Shown here: piece by piece, positions 1 to 11,460 of the stretch
Position numbering within the stretch: the stretch's first letter is position 1
Layout of the letters: each line of letters begins with the position of its first letter
NCBI GenBank assembly: GCA_949710005.1
Contig: OX453275.1
Location: 4,758,473 to 4,822,472, forward strand
Length of the DNA: 64,000 bases
Reading direction: 5' to 3'
Source: Ricordea florida
Lineage: Eukaryota > Cnidaria > Anthozoa > Corallimorpharia > Ricordeidae
The notes under the pieces: generated by a model
Databases searched by the model: none
Seen by the model: only the letters and a program-made list of their open reading frames with translations
Told to the model about the DNA's origin: nothing
Translations under genes and position numbers: made by a program

Positions 1-999
1 ACTATAGAATTTCTCAAAGTGAAATTGTTTTGAATATCACGCTGATTATTTTTGACACCGCGGTGAGAGTGTTGACTGAATGGATGTTCAGTAGCAGTAT
101 TTCAGAAATTTTACGAAACCAACTGTGCTCACTTTTCAGAAACAATGAATAAAGAATAATGTAAAATTTCTCAAGAGGAGCTGTGTGCATGGCGAAAACT
201 ACATATAGTATTAAAAAAAATGAAATTTAAATGTGAAAAGCTGTAGGGATATGTGAGTAAGTAGTCCTGTCACCACTAAATCTTCTTCCACGTGCCAGTT
301 GAAAAACAGTCAAAACCCACTAAATGGATTTCTATCAAATATTTATCGATGCGCACAGCCTGAAAATTCACTAATTCTCGACGTACATTACCTAACAAAT
401 ACGGTATTACTGTCAGAAAATTCACATTTTCACGGACGGGCACTATCCATCCGCGTATTTTCCTCGGAAGCCGGCACTATGGGCTGATGTGTGTCTCCGC
501 GGATGAACACTATCGCATCACGTGATCAATTTAAACCAATAAGAATCGGAGAAAATTTTATGGTGAACCATAATGGCTGGTATGGAATTAGGCTTGGATA
601 AATTCTGCTCGTAAAATGGCTTATTGTGCCTGCCTGCAATGCTCGCAGAAATCGCTTATTTTGCTCGAAATTCTGCCGGCAGAATTTATCGGAATCGGTC
701 TGAACGATACATTGCCATCATATGGGCTAGGACCACTAACTCACATATCCGTACAGCTTTTCACATTTAAATTTCATTTTGTTTGATACTATCACGGTAG
801 TTTTCGCCATGCACACAGCTCCTCTTGAGAAATTTTACATTATTCTTTATTCATTGTTTCTGAAAAGTGAGCACAGTTGGTTTCGTAAAATTTCTGAAAT
901 ACTGCTACTGAACATCCATTCAGTCAACACTCTCACCGCGGTGTCAAAAATAATCAGCGTGATATTCAAAACAATTTCACTTTGAGAAATTCTATAGTA
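1..999. mobile_element. Foldback (long inverted repeat) element
   Basis: The first ~255 bases reappear as an almost perfect reverse complement at about 745-999, starting ACTATAGAATTTC and ending GAAATTCTATAGT. The ~480-bp centre (roughly 260-740) has no long ORF and no transposase. This is a non-autonomous foldback or MITE-like DNA element. Its left end coincides with the window edge, so the arm may extend further left and no target duplication can be scored. Confidence 0.85.
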
Positions 1000-1467
1000 T
1001 GGCAAATTAATGACGCTTGAGGAATTTCGCCTTTAACTCCCAGAAAAATGGGAACATACTTGTAATTTCCCAATAGCAAGGGATTTATTAACGGCTCAGT
1101 GTTTTAAAATACCGGTACGCGAAATGTGCAAAAAAAACCTTTTTTCATGTCGAATAGTTGCCTTTTTTGCGAGGAAAATCAACAGTATTTGCAAACCCCT
1201 TTTATCGCTCAGACCGCCATTCAAATCAAACATCTCTTTTGGGTAATTAGAGTTTTAAGTGTTCGGGTGCGAATATTATTCTATACTAAAGCTGCTGAGA
1301 CGCATCATACACGCCTCCAGTAGGTAATGAGGATCTTCACAACTCAAAATCTTCCTCCAAAATATTCGTCCTGATTGTAAAACATGCCATCAACGTGATG
1401 TTATTGTCTTCGTATGCTATAAATTCAGAGAAGCATCAAAGTTGCTCGCAATTGTGTGCTCTGGACG

Positions 1468-1527
1468 ATGAGGAAGATGAAGGTATTGTTTTTACTACTA
1501 GCTGTTGTTGGAGGCTTGTTCACAGCG
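1468..1527 (+). CDS. Candidate signal-peptide first exon of the lipoxygenase
   Basis: An ATG at 1468 opens 20 codons reading M-R-K-M-K followed by a hydrophobic run (VLFLLLAVVGG) and small residues, as in a secretion signal. It stops at a strong GTAAGG donor at 1528 in phase 0. The first firm lipoxygenase exon (acceptor AG at 2044-2045) needs a different incoming phase, so at least one more short exon or another acceptor must lie between. The region 1640-1740 contains an open stretch that could serve, but no combination is proven. Treat this as a hypothesis about the 5' end; the exon could also be chance or belong to another transcript. Confidence 0.3.
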
Positions 1528-2045
1528 GTAAGGAAAGTAGAAGAGTTCTCGGCTACTCTCATTCAACCCAGCTAATGTAAAGCTTAAACGGTTCACCTTG
1601 GTTCACTTTGTACGGTGTGCTGCGAGAAAATATTAGACGGAGCTTATAAGACAAACCGCACAACGACAACGTCCATTGCACGGGAAAAACAATAGCACTG
1701 GTGAACAAAACAGTGGAAATGCACTACAAAATACCGTCTGGTAGGTGGTATCTTTGCACGGTCCTCTACAAAACGACAAAATTGTCAAGACCGAACTCGG
1801 AAGGAAATGTGAACAGTAACAAGTGGTTAAAATCTACACTTTCAATGAACTTGAAATGAGAACACAATGAAACAAGCCTGCTACCAAATATACAAAAGGC
1901 AACACAGCCCTTTATCACTGGTGTCGTCCTCGACCTTTTCGTCGACGTGTTTCCTATAAGCTCCCAATTAATCAATGTTTTGACTTCACTGGTTACAGTA
2001 GAATGTCTTGTCGTCATGGCTGACGTTACACTTTTTTCTCCTCAG

Positions 2046-5000
2046 ACCCACAGATGCCGCTCTCTGTGACGTCTCTCTTCCTCAAGACACATCCATGCTG
2101 TCCAAATGTTATTTAATCAGACAGACGGCATTGAAGCGAAAACAGAAAACCTTCAATTTAGCCCCCGGAACCCAAGATCTTCCGTTTGCATTACTAGACA
2201 TGAAGCCGATTCAACTGATTAAAATTATTGAGCTAGATCCGTTCATTCGCTACTACGCTAACAAATGGCTGACCATGGGAGGTGTAGGGAACTTGATTAC
2301 CAAACAGTATCTCAAAAGGTTCCCTAATGAGATAAAAAATATCACCCAGTACGAGCAAATATCAAGTTTCTTTGAAGCTGCATTCCGGGGAACTTTAGGG
2401 GTAAATACCTTGATTTCTTTTCTTATTTTTAGAAGTTTATATAAAATCAGTGATAAAAATCATGTCTTAATTTCTTAATGTTCAGAATGATTTCAGACTG
2501 CCATCACCATATGAGCCGGTTATCGGAGGGAAGTACAGTTGGTTGAGCGATAAACTATTTGCCCAACAGCGCTTGGCGGGAGTGAACCCGATGTCAATCA
2601 GCAAAATCACTATGGGAACAGGTTGGTGCAACTTGCTGGGATCTGCTACCTTCAAGTCACGACGTAATAACAATCAATCTCATTCGCTACTTGCTTTTTT
2701 TTCTTAGAAATCGGCTTGGATTGGAATGAGCTGCAACAAAATCACCTGAATCCACAATTTGATTGGGAGGCTGCCGTGAAGACAGTAGTTGGCGAGAATC
2801 TATCGTTGCAATTAGTAGGCTCTTTCTTTATATTTAAAGAACAAATTTGCAGCTAAATTGCTAACTATTAGTACTTCAAGTTCCGATATTGATCAACATC
2901 AATTTCTTGTTACTGCTGATATAAAAACATACAACTGATGAAACCGAGTACAGTTGAACCTCGATTATCCGTACTTTTTGCCCAAGACCCAACGAGTCCG
3001 GATAATTCAGATTCGACTGTAATAAGACTATTTTATAAAGATATAATCATTAATGAGATGCTATGGATACTCTAACAAATTTCCATTCGTATACTATATA
3101 AAATGCATGGGATCTCTTCAAGTAACGAATATGAATTGTCAGTTAAAAAAACTTAAACGTTATATTAGCACGGTAAAATGCAAAATACTACAAGCAGAAA
3201 TGTTTACAAAGGATTGGAAGACTACAGTAGTTTTGAAAAGCAATGAGAAAAATTGATCTAAAACTGAACAGTCGGCCAAATAATTGAAGTTAGGTCACCA
3301 CGTCTTTCAAAATCCCTAAATAACCCGGCAAAAAGGACTTTTCTTCAATTATAAACATTATTTCTTTATTAGTTAAGATATTCAGCAAGTGTAACAGGCT
3401 GTTAACGTTGTTCCATGGTAACATTTTTGGAACATCTAGCAAAAATTCTTCCTTATTGTGACCTTTAATCCCCAAATGACGATAAGTTGGCAATGATACT
3501 GCTCAAATTAAGATGTTTCTATTTCCTATTCCAAAAGGCAATAGAGAATGGTTACGTGTTCGGCGTTCGTTATGAAGATTGCGACAATTTGCCCAGAGGA
3601 CCGGATCTCACTGATCAAGATTCAAGTAGAATCATGTGGAGTTTCAAATCGCCAATTGCTTTGTTTGCTGTGGATCCTGAAAGACCTGAAGATGGATTGA
3701 AACCACTTGCAATCCAGATGGATCACACTCCAGGTGCCTAAGCATGAGACAGCATAATTATAAAGAATATTACAACTCTAACTTTTTTCAACTGAAACAA
3801 TACAGCGTTAGCAGTTTCATTGCACTATACAGTGTGCTTCTAACTTTTTCATCTGTGCATCAAACCATGCAGTGTGACCATTCCTTGTACAGCTACTGAA
3901 CAGTGCTGTACTGTGGTACTTGTTTTACTGTACAATGTCCTAGGTTTTTCGTCTGTGGATCAAACCATGCAGTGTGACTATACTTTGTAAAGCTACTGAA
4001 CAGTACTGTACTTTGGTGCTGTTCGCACGTTACGTTTTTCAGTATCACCTTTCATTACTGACTAGCATGAACTCGAGCACCACGATAATGGCTGTACAAA
4101 ACCAACTTTAACGCCAGTCAAATGCAGCTTCGCTACTTTATTATTTTCAAACCTCTGAAATTCTTACGCTGGAATCATTCTTGCCACTTGTCTTTCCTGG
4201 TTTTCCTTATGGCCCTCACTTGAAGTCTGAGAGCTACTGATTCTGTGTTTCATTTTACCATGTACAGATTTACAAGTTTACACTCCAGCTGACGGTGACA
4301 ACTGGTTGTTAGCCAAACTTAACGTCCAAGTGACAGACCTTGGCTACGCTCAGATTGTCGAACACCTTGCCAAGGTATGAAGCTACGAACTTGCACTTTT
4401 GACTTTACTAAATCAAATCTAATTTCAGTACTGTAGCTCCGATCTTCTCGTAAGAACCATGAACCGTACTCTCTGAGCGTAAAGTATTTTGCATGTACTT
4501 AAATAATCTGTTCATTCCACAGGTACACTTTCTGATGGAGCCATTCTGCGTGTGCTTAAAAAGAACCCTTTCTTTTTTGCATCCGCTGAACCAAATTCTG
4601 AAATATCACTGCCGTGAGCTCATCATCCCAAACAAGTTTGGCGTACCAGTCCTCGAGGCCACCGTACCTCAGTTGTTTGCCTACGGATTGAAAGGCTTAG
4701 GCCAGCTTCTGAAAAGGGCGCGTCCTAAAACTACGTGGGCAATCACAGATTTGAGAGAAAATATAAAGGTGCGCGTAGTGTAAAGAGATAAGGAGATACA
4801 AATAGAACAATCTGTTACAAGATTTTATCCTAGCAGTAGTAAGGTATTTTTAAGCAATTGCCATTTGGCCTGGATAAAAAGGAAGAGCCTAGAAAAGGAT
4901 TCAAACCCGCTCTACTACACTAACCAAAACCAGCCGTCTACACTGGAAGCAGATCAATATATGCATCACTTTCAAATATATTTTCAAGTTGTTAAAAAAT

Positions 5001-7940
5001 GCAATTATTGTTAACTATGTCAGGTGTCTTAAACTTCTAAATTCTAATTATATATTTATTATAAAGGTCATGTCTGAGGATCAAACCTGTTTAAGTCGTA
5101 AGGGAATAAAAACACATACATACTATATCCCGTTCAGGCCTGAGTTTTTTCAGCCTTTAATTTCACAGCTGCTTAAGTTATGTACATAACTGCGATCATC
5201 ATTTAATGTTATTACATATTAATCCTCAGTTGAAACATATGGTCTTTCATATATTCATTTGCATCATACTATATTTGTGCCTACTAAAATAACATAACTT
5301 AACATATTACGAAACAATTTTACCCAAAAAAAATACTTTTCCATTATTTTTGAGAAATTATATTTAGCACTAAAGTTGATACTACTATATCACCGCAATT
5401 ACCAGTTCACACGTTTTTTTCGTTTAAACTTAATTTTCTATCTTCCGTTTTCCTTTAAGGTAACATGAGAGTGCAAACATACTTCAGTTAGACACTAAAG
5501 GATTGTTAACACAACCCTTTACGCCTGCTCTAAAAAAACTTTAAGTAGACGCTAAACGTAAAAAAACATTAATAGCGAAGGAAAAACTCTTAACGAAACT
5601 TTGCAACTAGTCACCAGTATAACACAACGATCACCTGCAAAGCTTCATTTGGTTTTGATTCACAGCACAATATTGCTTGGGAAATCTATTTATGACCTAC
5701 AACAACTAAAGAAATTGGCCTATAACTGAATTTTGTTGAAAGCCACTGCAGGTCTTGACCGTCTTCGATGAACAATATTCTAATCTGTAACTTTTCTTTA
5801 AACCCTTTATTAAAACAGAGGCGAGGATTGGACGACAAGAATCTTCTACAGTACTTTCCATACAGAGACGACGGCGAAGAGATCTTGTCCGCCATTGAAG
5901 CTATGGTACAGGATTATCTAGACCTGTGAGTAAAAAACCTGAATACTCTATTTACTCCAATTTTCCTAAAATGCTCTAAACTCATATCGTTGCAAATAGC
6001 ATGATCACGAATCAAAAGTCCAAACCATCGTACAGCTTGTCAGTTTTTCTTTCAGTTACCCAATAATTTAATTACTTAGTTGAACTTTAATTAATTTTTT
6101 AGATACTACGAGTATGACTGCGACATCAAAAAAGATAGAGAACTGAAGAATTTTCTTAACGAAGTTTCCAGCAATGGCGCTGGAAAGAACGGTGGTATTG
6201 GTCAGGTAAGGTACCAAAATTTAAATCAAGTTTGGTCAACATAATAGTTCATTCCATCCACCCTAACTCCTTTTAGTTTTTTTAACTCGCTCGTTCCAAT
6301 TAACGCGCACTCATGTCCTTTTGAACAGCAGCTGGAACAAACTCCCTCAAGAAAAATTAGTAATTGCAATTCTGATATAATCTACAACCGCACTCTCTAC
6401 ACGAATTAGATGTACAGCAGAATCCAATTGTCATAGACAAGAGCCTCTTTTTCTTCATTGGTGTAAGCGACATCTATTATGACTTCTGATTAACTCATTA
6501 TACTCTCTATATCTACTAGCGAAACAGCTTTCAATTTTGATTTTGGCTTCTCATTCCTATTAAACCGTGAAACCGTTTGTTATGCACAACAAACTATTTA
6601 CCAAAAAAACTCAAAACAGGACCTGTCTCATACACAACTATGATAAAGTAATACTGAAGATAACACTAAAACTGCTGTTTATTCCTCTTCCATTCTGTAA
6701 AGATTGTAGGCTTACCTCCCAAAATCACTACAAAGGCCGAGCTTCGTGAGATTCTGAGTCGAATAATCTGGCAACTAAGTGGTCAACATGCAGCAGTGAA
6801 CTATCTAATCTCAGACTACGCTGCTTTTGTACCAAACAACCCGACCAAACTGTACAACGACACCAGAGTACCACCAGGAGAATTCAACGTATACAGACTG
6901 CCTAACAAACTCACAGCCGTGGTAAGTAATCCATAAGAAAGAACTTAGCTAAGCCCACAAAATTCAAATGCAAATCTTCAAAATAAGGAAGCGTACATTT
7001 TTTACCGGCAACAGGGTTGAGGATGGTGTGATTAAGAAAGAACTACTTAAAAATTTCGTGACCCCCGAGATCTTTCCAATTTTTTCGCATACCCCCCTCC
7101 ATCGTAAAAATGAACTGTCCCTAACTCAAGGAGTTTCTTGGGCCAAATTCAGTTGAGTAGGAAATGAAAACAAGACAGTAGGACTAGCCTGACGAGAAAT
7201 TTAGAGAACAATGATCTGCAGCACCGATTGCTCTTCTACTACACCATTATTAATAAATATACTATAAAATTTAGGGAATCTATAACATCTATATTAACTC
7301 AATATTTCCAATAACGCGAGAAATTGATGGTCTTGATTCAGAAATACAATTGTACGTAAATTCTAACAAATCTGGGCTCATTCTCAGCGGCAGACACTTA
7401 CTACCCTCTAACTTCTAAAAAAATTACTTTTGCTCAAAACGTTTGTACTTGAAATTAGAAAAGAAATTAAAGTGACACAGGTTAAGTTTCCATCCACGCC
7501 CCTAAACCATGACCTATGAACAGCGGCTGTTAACAAGCCCAACCAATTTTCCTTTTCTTAGTTCTCGAGATAAAATCACAGATGAATTGGAGATCAAACC
7601 TGTGATACTGAAAGAGAACACACCTTTGTACACGACCCCATTATCAATATGGACCACTTAACTTTACAGATTTCCTTCTATTTTTTACACATTTCCTTAT
7701 TCACAGGTGGAAATCAATCTATCCATGACATTAGCCAGTTTCCGTTTCGACAATCTCTTTGACTATGGATATGAATTGCAAGATAAAAAAGCCACACGTG
7801 TAGTAAACAAACATTACGCCAACCTTCTCCAAGACGTTAGCACGACCCTGGAAGAAAGAAACAAGAAGCGAGAACAGAACGACGACCTAACATACCCGTA
7901 TCTCCTCCCACAGTGCTTACCCAATGGCATTCAGTCTTAG
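2046..7940 (+). CDS. Lipoxygenase, PLAT-less, predicted R-specific (10 exons, 5' end unresolved)
   Basis: Exons with matching phases: 2046-2400, 2486-2621, 2708-2814, 3538-3733, 4268-4374, 4523-4768, 5819-5925, 6103-6205, 6703-6921, 7707-7940 (stop 7938-7940), about 602 aa. It is a non-heme iron fatty-acid dioxygenase that inserts O2 into polyunsaturated fatty acids. Family landmarks are FAQQRLAGVNP (exon 2), the His-x4-His iron ligands (codons 4363-4365 and 4526-4528, split by an intron), PYRDDG (exon 7) and QHAAVN with ligands His 6787-6789 and Asn 6799-6801. By alignment to human 5-LOX, the Coffa position (A410 there) is Gly at 4640-4642, which predicts R stereochemistry. No PLAT domain is seen; the N-terminal part (SLPQ..., then basic residues) resembles bacterial secreted lipoxygenases. 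The C-terminus ends I-Q-S, whereas the family usually ends in Ile, whose carboxylate binds iron. All ten exons are open, so it is probably functional. Confidence 0.9.
2951..3019. mobile_element. 69-bp miniature TIR element in a lipoxygenase intron
   Basis: The sequence starts CAGTTGAACCTCGATTATCC and ends with its imperfect inverse (GTCCGGATAATTC...GACTG), and it is flanked by TA on both sides. Termini and TA target match the larger element at 10074-10723, so this is an extreme internal-deletion copy. The TA target fits the Tc1/mariner/pogo superfamily. Confidence 0.75.
3830..4025 (-). repeat. Two to three copies of the 106-bp satellite unit
   Basis: Diverged units containing GATCAAACCATGCAGTGTGA and an ACAGTACTGTAC-like segment. 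They are the reverse complement of the 106-bp array at 42465-43340 inside BTAF1. They lie in the intron between exons 4 and 5 of the lipoxygenase. The shared unit at two loci shows a dispersed satellite seed rather than a private minisatellite. Confidence 0.75.
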
Positions 7941-8030
7941 CTCGCGTTAACAAACCACGCAACCTATACGAAAAAATATCTGTAATTGTCGTTGACAATA
8001 CTACCATATCACGGTACTATAAGTTACAAA

Positions 8031-8036
8031 AATAAA
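8031..8036 (+). terminator. Likely poly(A) signal of the lipoxygenase
   Basis: An AATAAA hexamer 91 bp after the stop codon in AT-rich sequence. It is the first canonical hexamer downstream of the gene. Confidence 0.6.
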
Positions 8037-9210
8037 AATCGATAAGTTTCAAATGTGATAAGTCTGTTAAATGCTCCCAAGGAGATCTTGTAACTTTGCC
8101 GCAATGATAAAACATTGAAAAATGAGCAGGTTTATAAGGAGAAATGAAGTGAGACTAAAATAAACAAACAAACACGTATTGAACCGTCATTCACTGATAC
8201 TTAATGGTCGCGTAATTTAAATCTTACCTTGGTTCTTCTTACTCACAGGACTGACAATCGTTTCAACCCAGGTCTCGCACTAGCTTGTAGATTTCCATTG
8301 CAAGTGTCCTATTGTCATTCATAGTATCAGCCAAAAGGACAATATAAGATAACCTTACTATTTTCTGTCACATTTTTCTGGTATGGTGCAAAACATGAAC
8401 GGTTAAGAATGGAATTTAATAATAAAAGTCTAAGTGCAGCTTCAACGAAGGACATAAGCTAATACGTCAACAATGACCCTCGAGCAGCTATTTGGTTGTA
8501 CCTATCACGGGGCTCCAGGTCATTACTAACTTATTGCTACCCAGAGAAACCGGATACAAAAGAACACAAGATTGTGTTAAATGAGGAACGATTCATGCAG
8601 GCATAACAAAATTACAAAACTCTCGATCTGCGAGGTTTTGCCCTTGCGTCGGCTTGTTAGATGCGTTGTTAGTTACAACGAACTAAACTCACATAAACAA
8701 GAACATAGAACGAACGTTCTTCAAATGAAGCTCCAACTGCTCGAAGAGGAAGATGATTTGCCAGTACAGTAAACCTACCTCTCTGGGTCTCCGACCCAAG
8801 TTTTTTTTCTCCCTTTCCGAGTGTCAGTACCATAGGACGCCGACGATTTGTCGACAATTTCCAAGAACCAGCCGAATCGGAAATTCGTTTCTGGTATTTC
8901 TCGGCTGTCCTTTTGGACGGTATGATTTAGGCACAACCGAAGAACACTAGTCAAATTTATAGCCGGCCTTCACAGAGGTCATAGCGCTAGAATAAGTTCA
9001 CAATGTGGATAAAATATGTAAGCTGATTTTAAGTTTGTACTTGAGAGGAAGGCAGGGGATAGGCAGGCGTTTCGTTTTGTTGGGAGGGTGTAGAGAGATT
9101 CTTAAAAAAGGATGTAGGGTAAGTGGAGGGTATTAGCTCAGTCCAGTTGATGACTTGAATCATTCCAAACTCCTTTCACACTTTCTTGACTGTTGAACAG
9201 GGGAGAATAT

Positions 9211-9362
9211 AGCCTGCGTAGCAAGCGTTTCCGTGCTGTTTCGGAGCAAAGACCGCGTGAAAAATGGCTCTCGTTTCATTTCTCGCGCGGCCAAAACCGA
9301 GAATCTCGTTCCTTGGTCTTTGTTTCCTCCGAAACAGCACGGAAACGCTTGCTACGCAGGCT
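9211..9362. mobile_element. 152-bp palindromic MITE
   Basis: The ends AGCCTGCGTAGCAAGCG... and ...CGCTTGCTACGCAGGCT are perfect reverse complements over about 36 bp, and the centre also pairs partly (CTCGTTTCATTTCTCG against CGAGAATCTCG). No coding capacity. The GCCTGCG tip is shared with the 87-bp hairpin at 52031-52117. Confidence 0.9.
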
Positions 9363-10073
9363 AGGGAGAATAATATTATAGCAGTGCAAACTGTTGGAAA
9401 AGACATAACCCACAGTTTCGCACTTTCGTCTTGAAGTGCTACTTAAGTTGAGGAGCACATCACTCTCCCGAACAGGGAGGCTTTTGACACTCGACTGCAC
9501 TTTAGTAGAAACTGTAGTCCACTAAGACAAGGCTTTAATTACCTACCCTGGCACAATTCTCCAAATTCTTTGTAAAATACTTACAATGCTGTTGCGCCCG
9601 TCAAAAGCTTCGTCCGTTCTTGATCTCGTCGATCGCTACCTACAGCTGTAAATCTTACTTTCGATTTATTAAATTTGTGATTTTAAAAGGTGCAAAGAAC
9701 TTACTAGAATAAATTGGACACCGTTCTCACGCGGCCACTATATCCCGCAAAAACTAATCGGGCACTTTCTAAGCCTGTTACATTGTCCTCAAATTAAAAT
9801 TGAAGTGCAATTCAACGACTGTTCAACTAAAATACAATTTAAGAATTTAAAGAAAGAAAAATTTGTTTAAAACAAAATTACTGCCTATACATATAAAATA
9901 TGCTCAAAATACAATACTTTATTTATACACGTGACACCAAGGAACTCCTAAGTGCTCGTTAAAACGTGTACGTGTGTATGACCTATGAAACCAGAGGTAG
10001 GGACCTACGTCCCCTACTCTTTTCGAACAGTGTGTGGGTTCTTTGACGTCCCACAGATTATAAGGAACAAGTA

Positions 10074-10723
10074 CAGTCGAACCTCGATTATCCGGACTCG
10101 GTGGGACTAGGGTAAATAGTCCGGATAATCGAGAGTCCGGATAATCGAAAATATGAATATTAATGAGACAAGGTAAACAAAAGAAGTAAAGATAACACAT
10201 TTTTAATTCTAAAAGTTTGCTTCAATGGCCCGATTTATACTAGAGACGGATCATCCGTCTGGGACGAACTTGGGCAAAGAACGGTAGTTCGTCTTATAAT
10301 TCGTCTGTGTATAAATACGGGCTTTCAGACGGATCATCCGTCCAGACGAACTACCACCGTAGTTCGTCTTGACACACGAACTACGTCTCAAAGCCCGTAT
10401 TTATACACAGACGAATTATAAGACGAACTACCGTTCTTTGCCCAAGTTCGTCCCAGACTGATGATCCGTCTCTAGTATAAATCGGGCCAATGACTGCAAA
10501 TACATGTGTGAAGGTCCATCACGTTCAGTGTTTATAAATGAGAACCTATTCATCGCTTCTAAAAAACTGAAACATACCAGTTTGCTTTAAAGTCTTTTTT
10601 TACCTCCTAAAGTTTTTAACATCTAAGGTCATTAATATTCATGGGAAAAAACGGGACCAGAGAAAAAGTCCGGATAATCGAAAAGTCCGGATAATCGATG
10701 TCCGGATAATCGAGGTTTGACTG
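10074..10723. mobile_element. TIR DNA element, TA target (non-autonomous)
   Basis: It starts CAGTCGAACCTCGATTATCC, ends with the inverse (GGATAATCGAGGTTTGACTG) and is flanked by TA on both sides (10072-10073 and 10724-10725). Subterminal GTCCGGATAATCG motifs are repeated several times near each end, which suggests clustered transposase-binding sites. No transposase ORF is present. It is interrupted by a second palindromic element at 10227-10488. Confidence 0.85.
10227..10488. mobile_element. 262-bp palindromic MITE nested in the TIR element
   Basis: The arms run from GGCCCGATTTATACTAGAG to CTCTAGTATAAATCGGGCC and stay complementary almost to the centre. Short AAT-containing flanks on both sides may be a target duplication. 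Its position inside 10074-10723 makes it the younger insertion. Confidence 0.85.
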
Positions 10724-11087
10724 TATGGTGAGACGGGACCTTCATTTTAACGTCCTTATCCGAGAAGACTAATGCCCCATTCACACCAACTAAATATGTT
10801 TAGTTAAACCAGGTTTTAAAACTGTGAAAATTGGTAACCGAACACTGGAGCACGGACTTTTACACAGGATTCCAATAATATTTAACATTTCATTTCCATT
10901 TGCGCTAAATTTGCGGTGAAACAACGTCAGTAAGCAGCTTTTATAAAGGAAGCAATTTTAAACCGTGTTTAACTAAACATCAATTAAACATGTTTAAGCT
11001 TTGGTGTGAACTGGGTATTACTCTAACCGTTTGCGAATGTCATTTCAAAGGCAGCACTTTCTCCTCAATTATATTTAAAGATCGTGA

Positions 11088-11168
11088 GCGTTTGGTCCGG
11101 CTGGGGTTTGAACCCGCAATCTCCCGCACAGTAGTCCAGTGCTCTACCAACTGAGCTAACTGGTCGGC
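11088..11168 (-). repeat. tRNA-derived SINE head
   Basis: Read on the minus strand it contains an A box (TTAGCTCAGTTGGTAGAGC) and a B box (GGTTCAAACCC) at tRNA spacing. The acceptor and T stems do not pair properly, so it is not a functional tRNA gene. It is probably the head of a SINE whose body is degraded. Confidence 0.65.
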
Positions 11169-11337
11169 TGTTATGATGTAAATAAATTTTAGTGGTTATG
11201 ATATATATGAATTTATATAAATATAAATATATTTAAACATAGATTTATATTTTTAAAAATATAAATGATATAACCAATTCATCAGACTCTCTTTCCGCTC
11301 CGATTTGCTGATGACAGACTGAAACAGGCTCTTACTC

Positions 11338-11460
11338 CGTGTACCGGCACAGATGACGTAGCGCATTGTTTCATCATTGTGTGTAAAATTATTCAGTAAC
11401 ATCTTTGTTATTGTCTGGCTTTGTTTTACGTCATCTGTGCCGGTACACGGAGTAGGAGCC
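11338..11460. mobile_element. 123-bp MITE
   Basis: The ends GGCTCTTACTCCGTGTACCG and CGGTACACGGAGTAGGAGCC are inverted over about 33 bp around a unique AT-rich centre. No coding capacity. Confidence 0.85.

Noticed and set aside
1126-1323. 65-aa ORF upstream of lipoxygenase
   Set aside because: No homology recognised and no good splice context; treated as noise.
11088-11168. Functional tRNA gene
   Set aside because: A and B boxes are present but acceptor and T stems do not pair; best explained as a SINE head.
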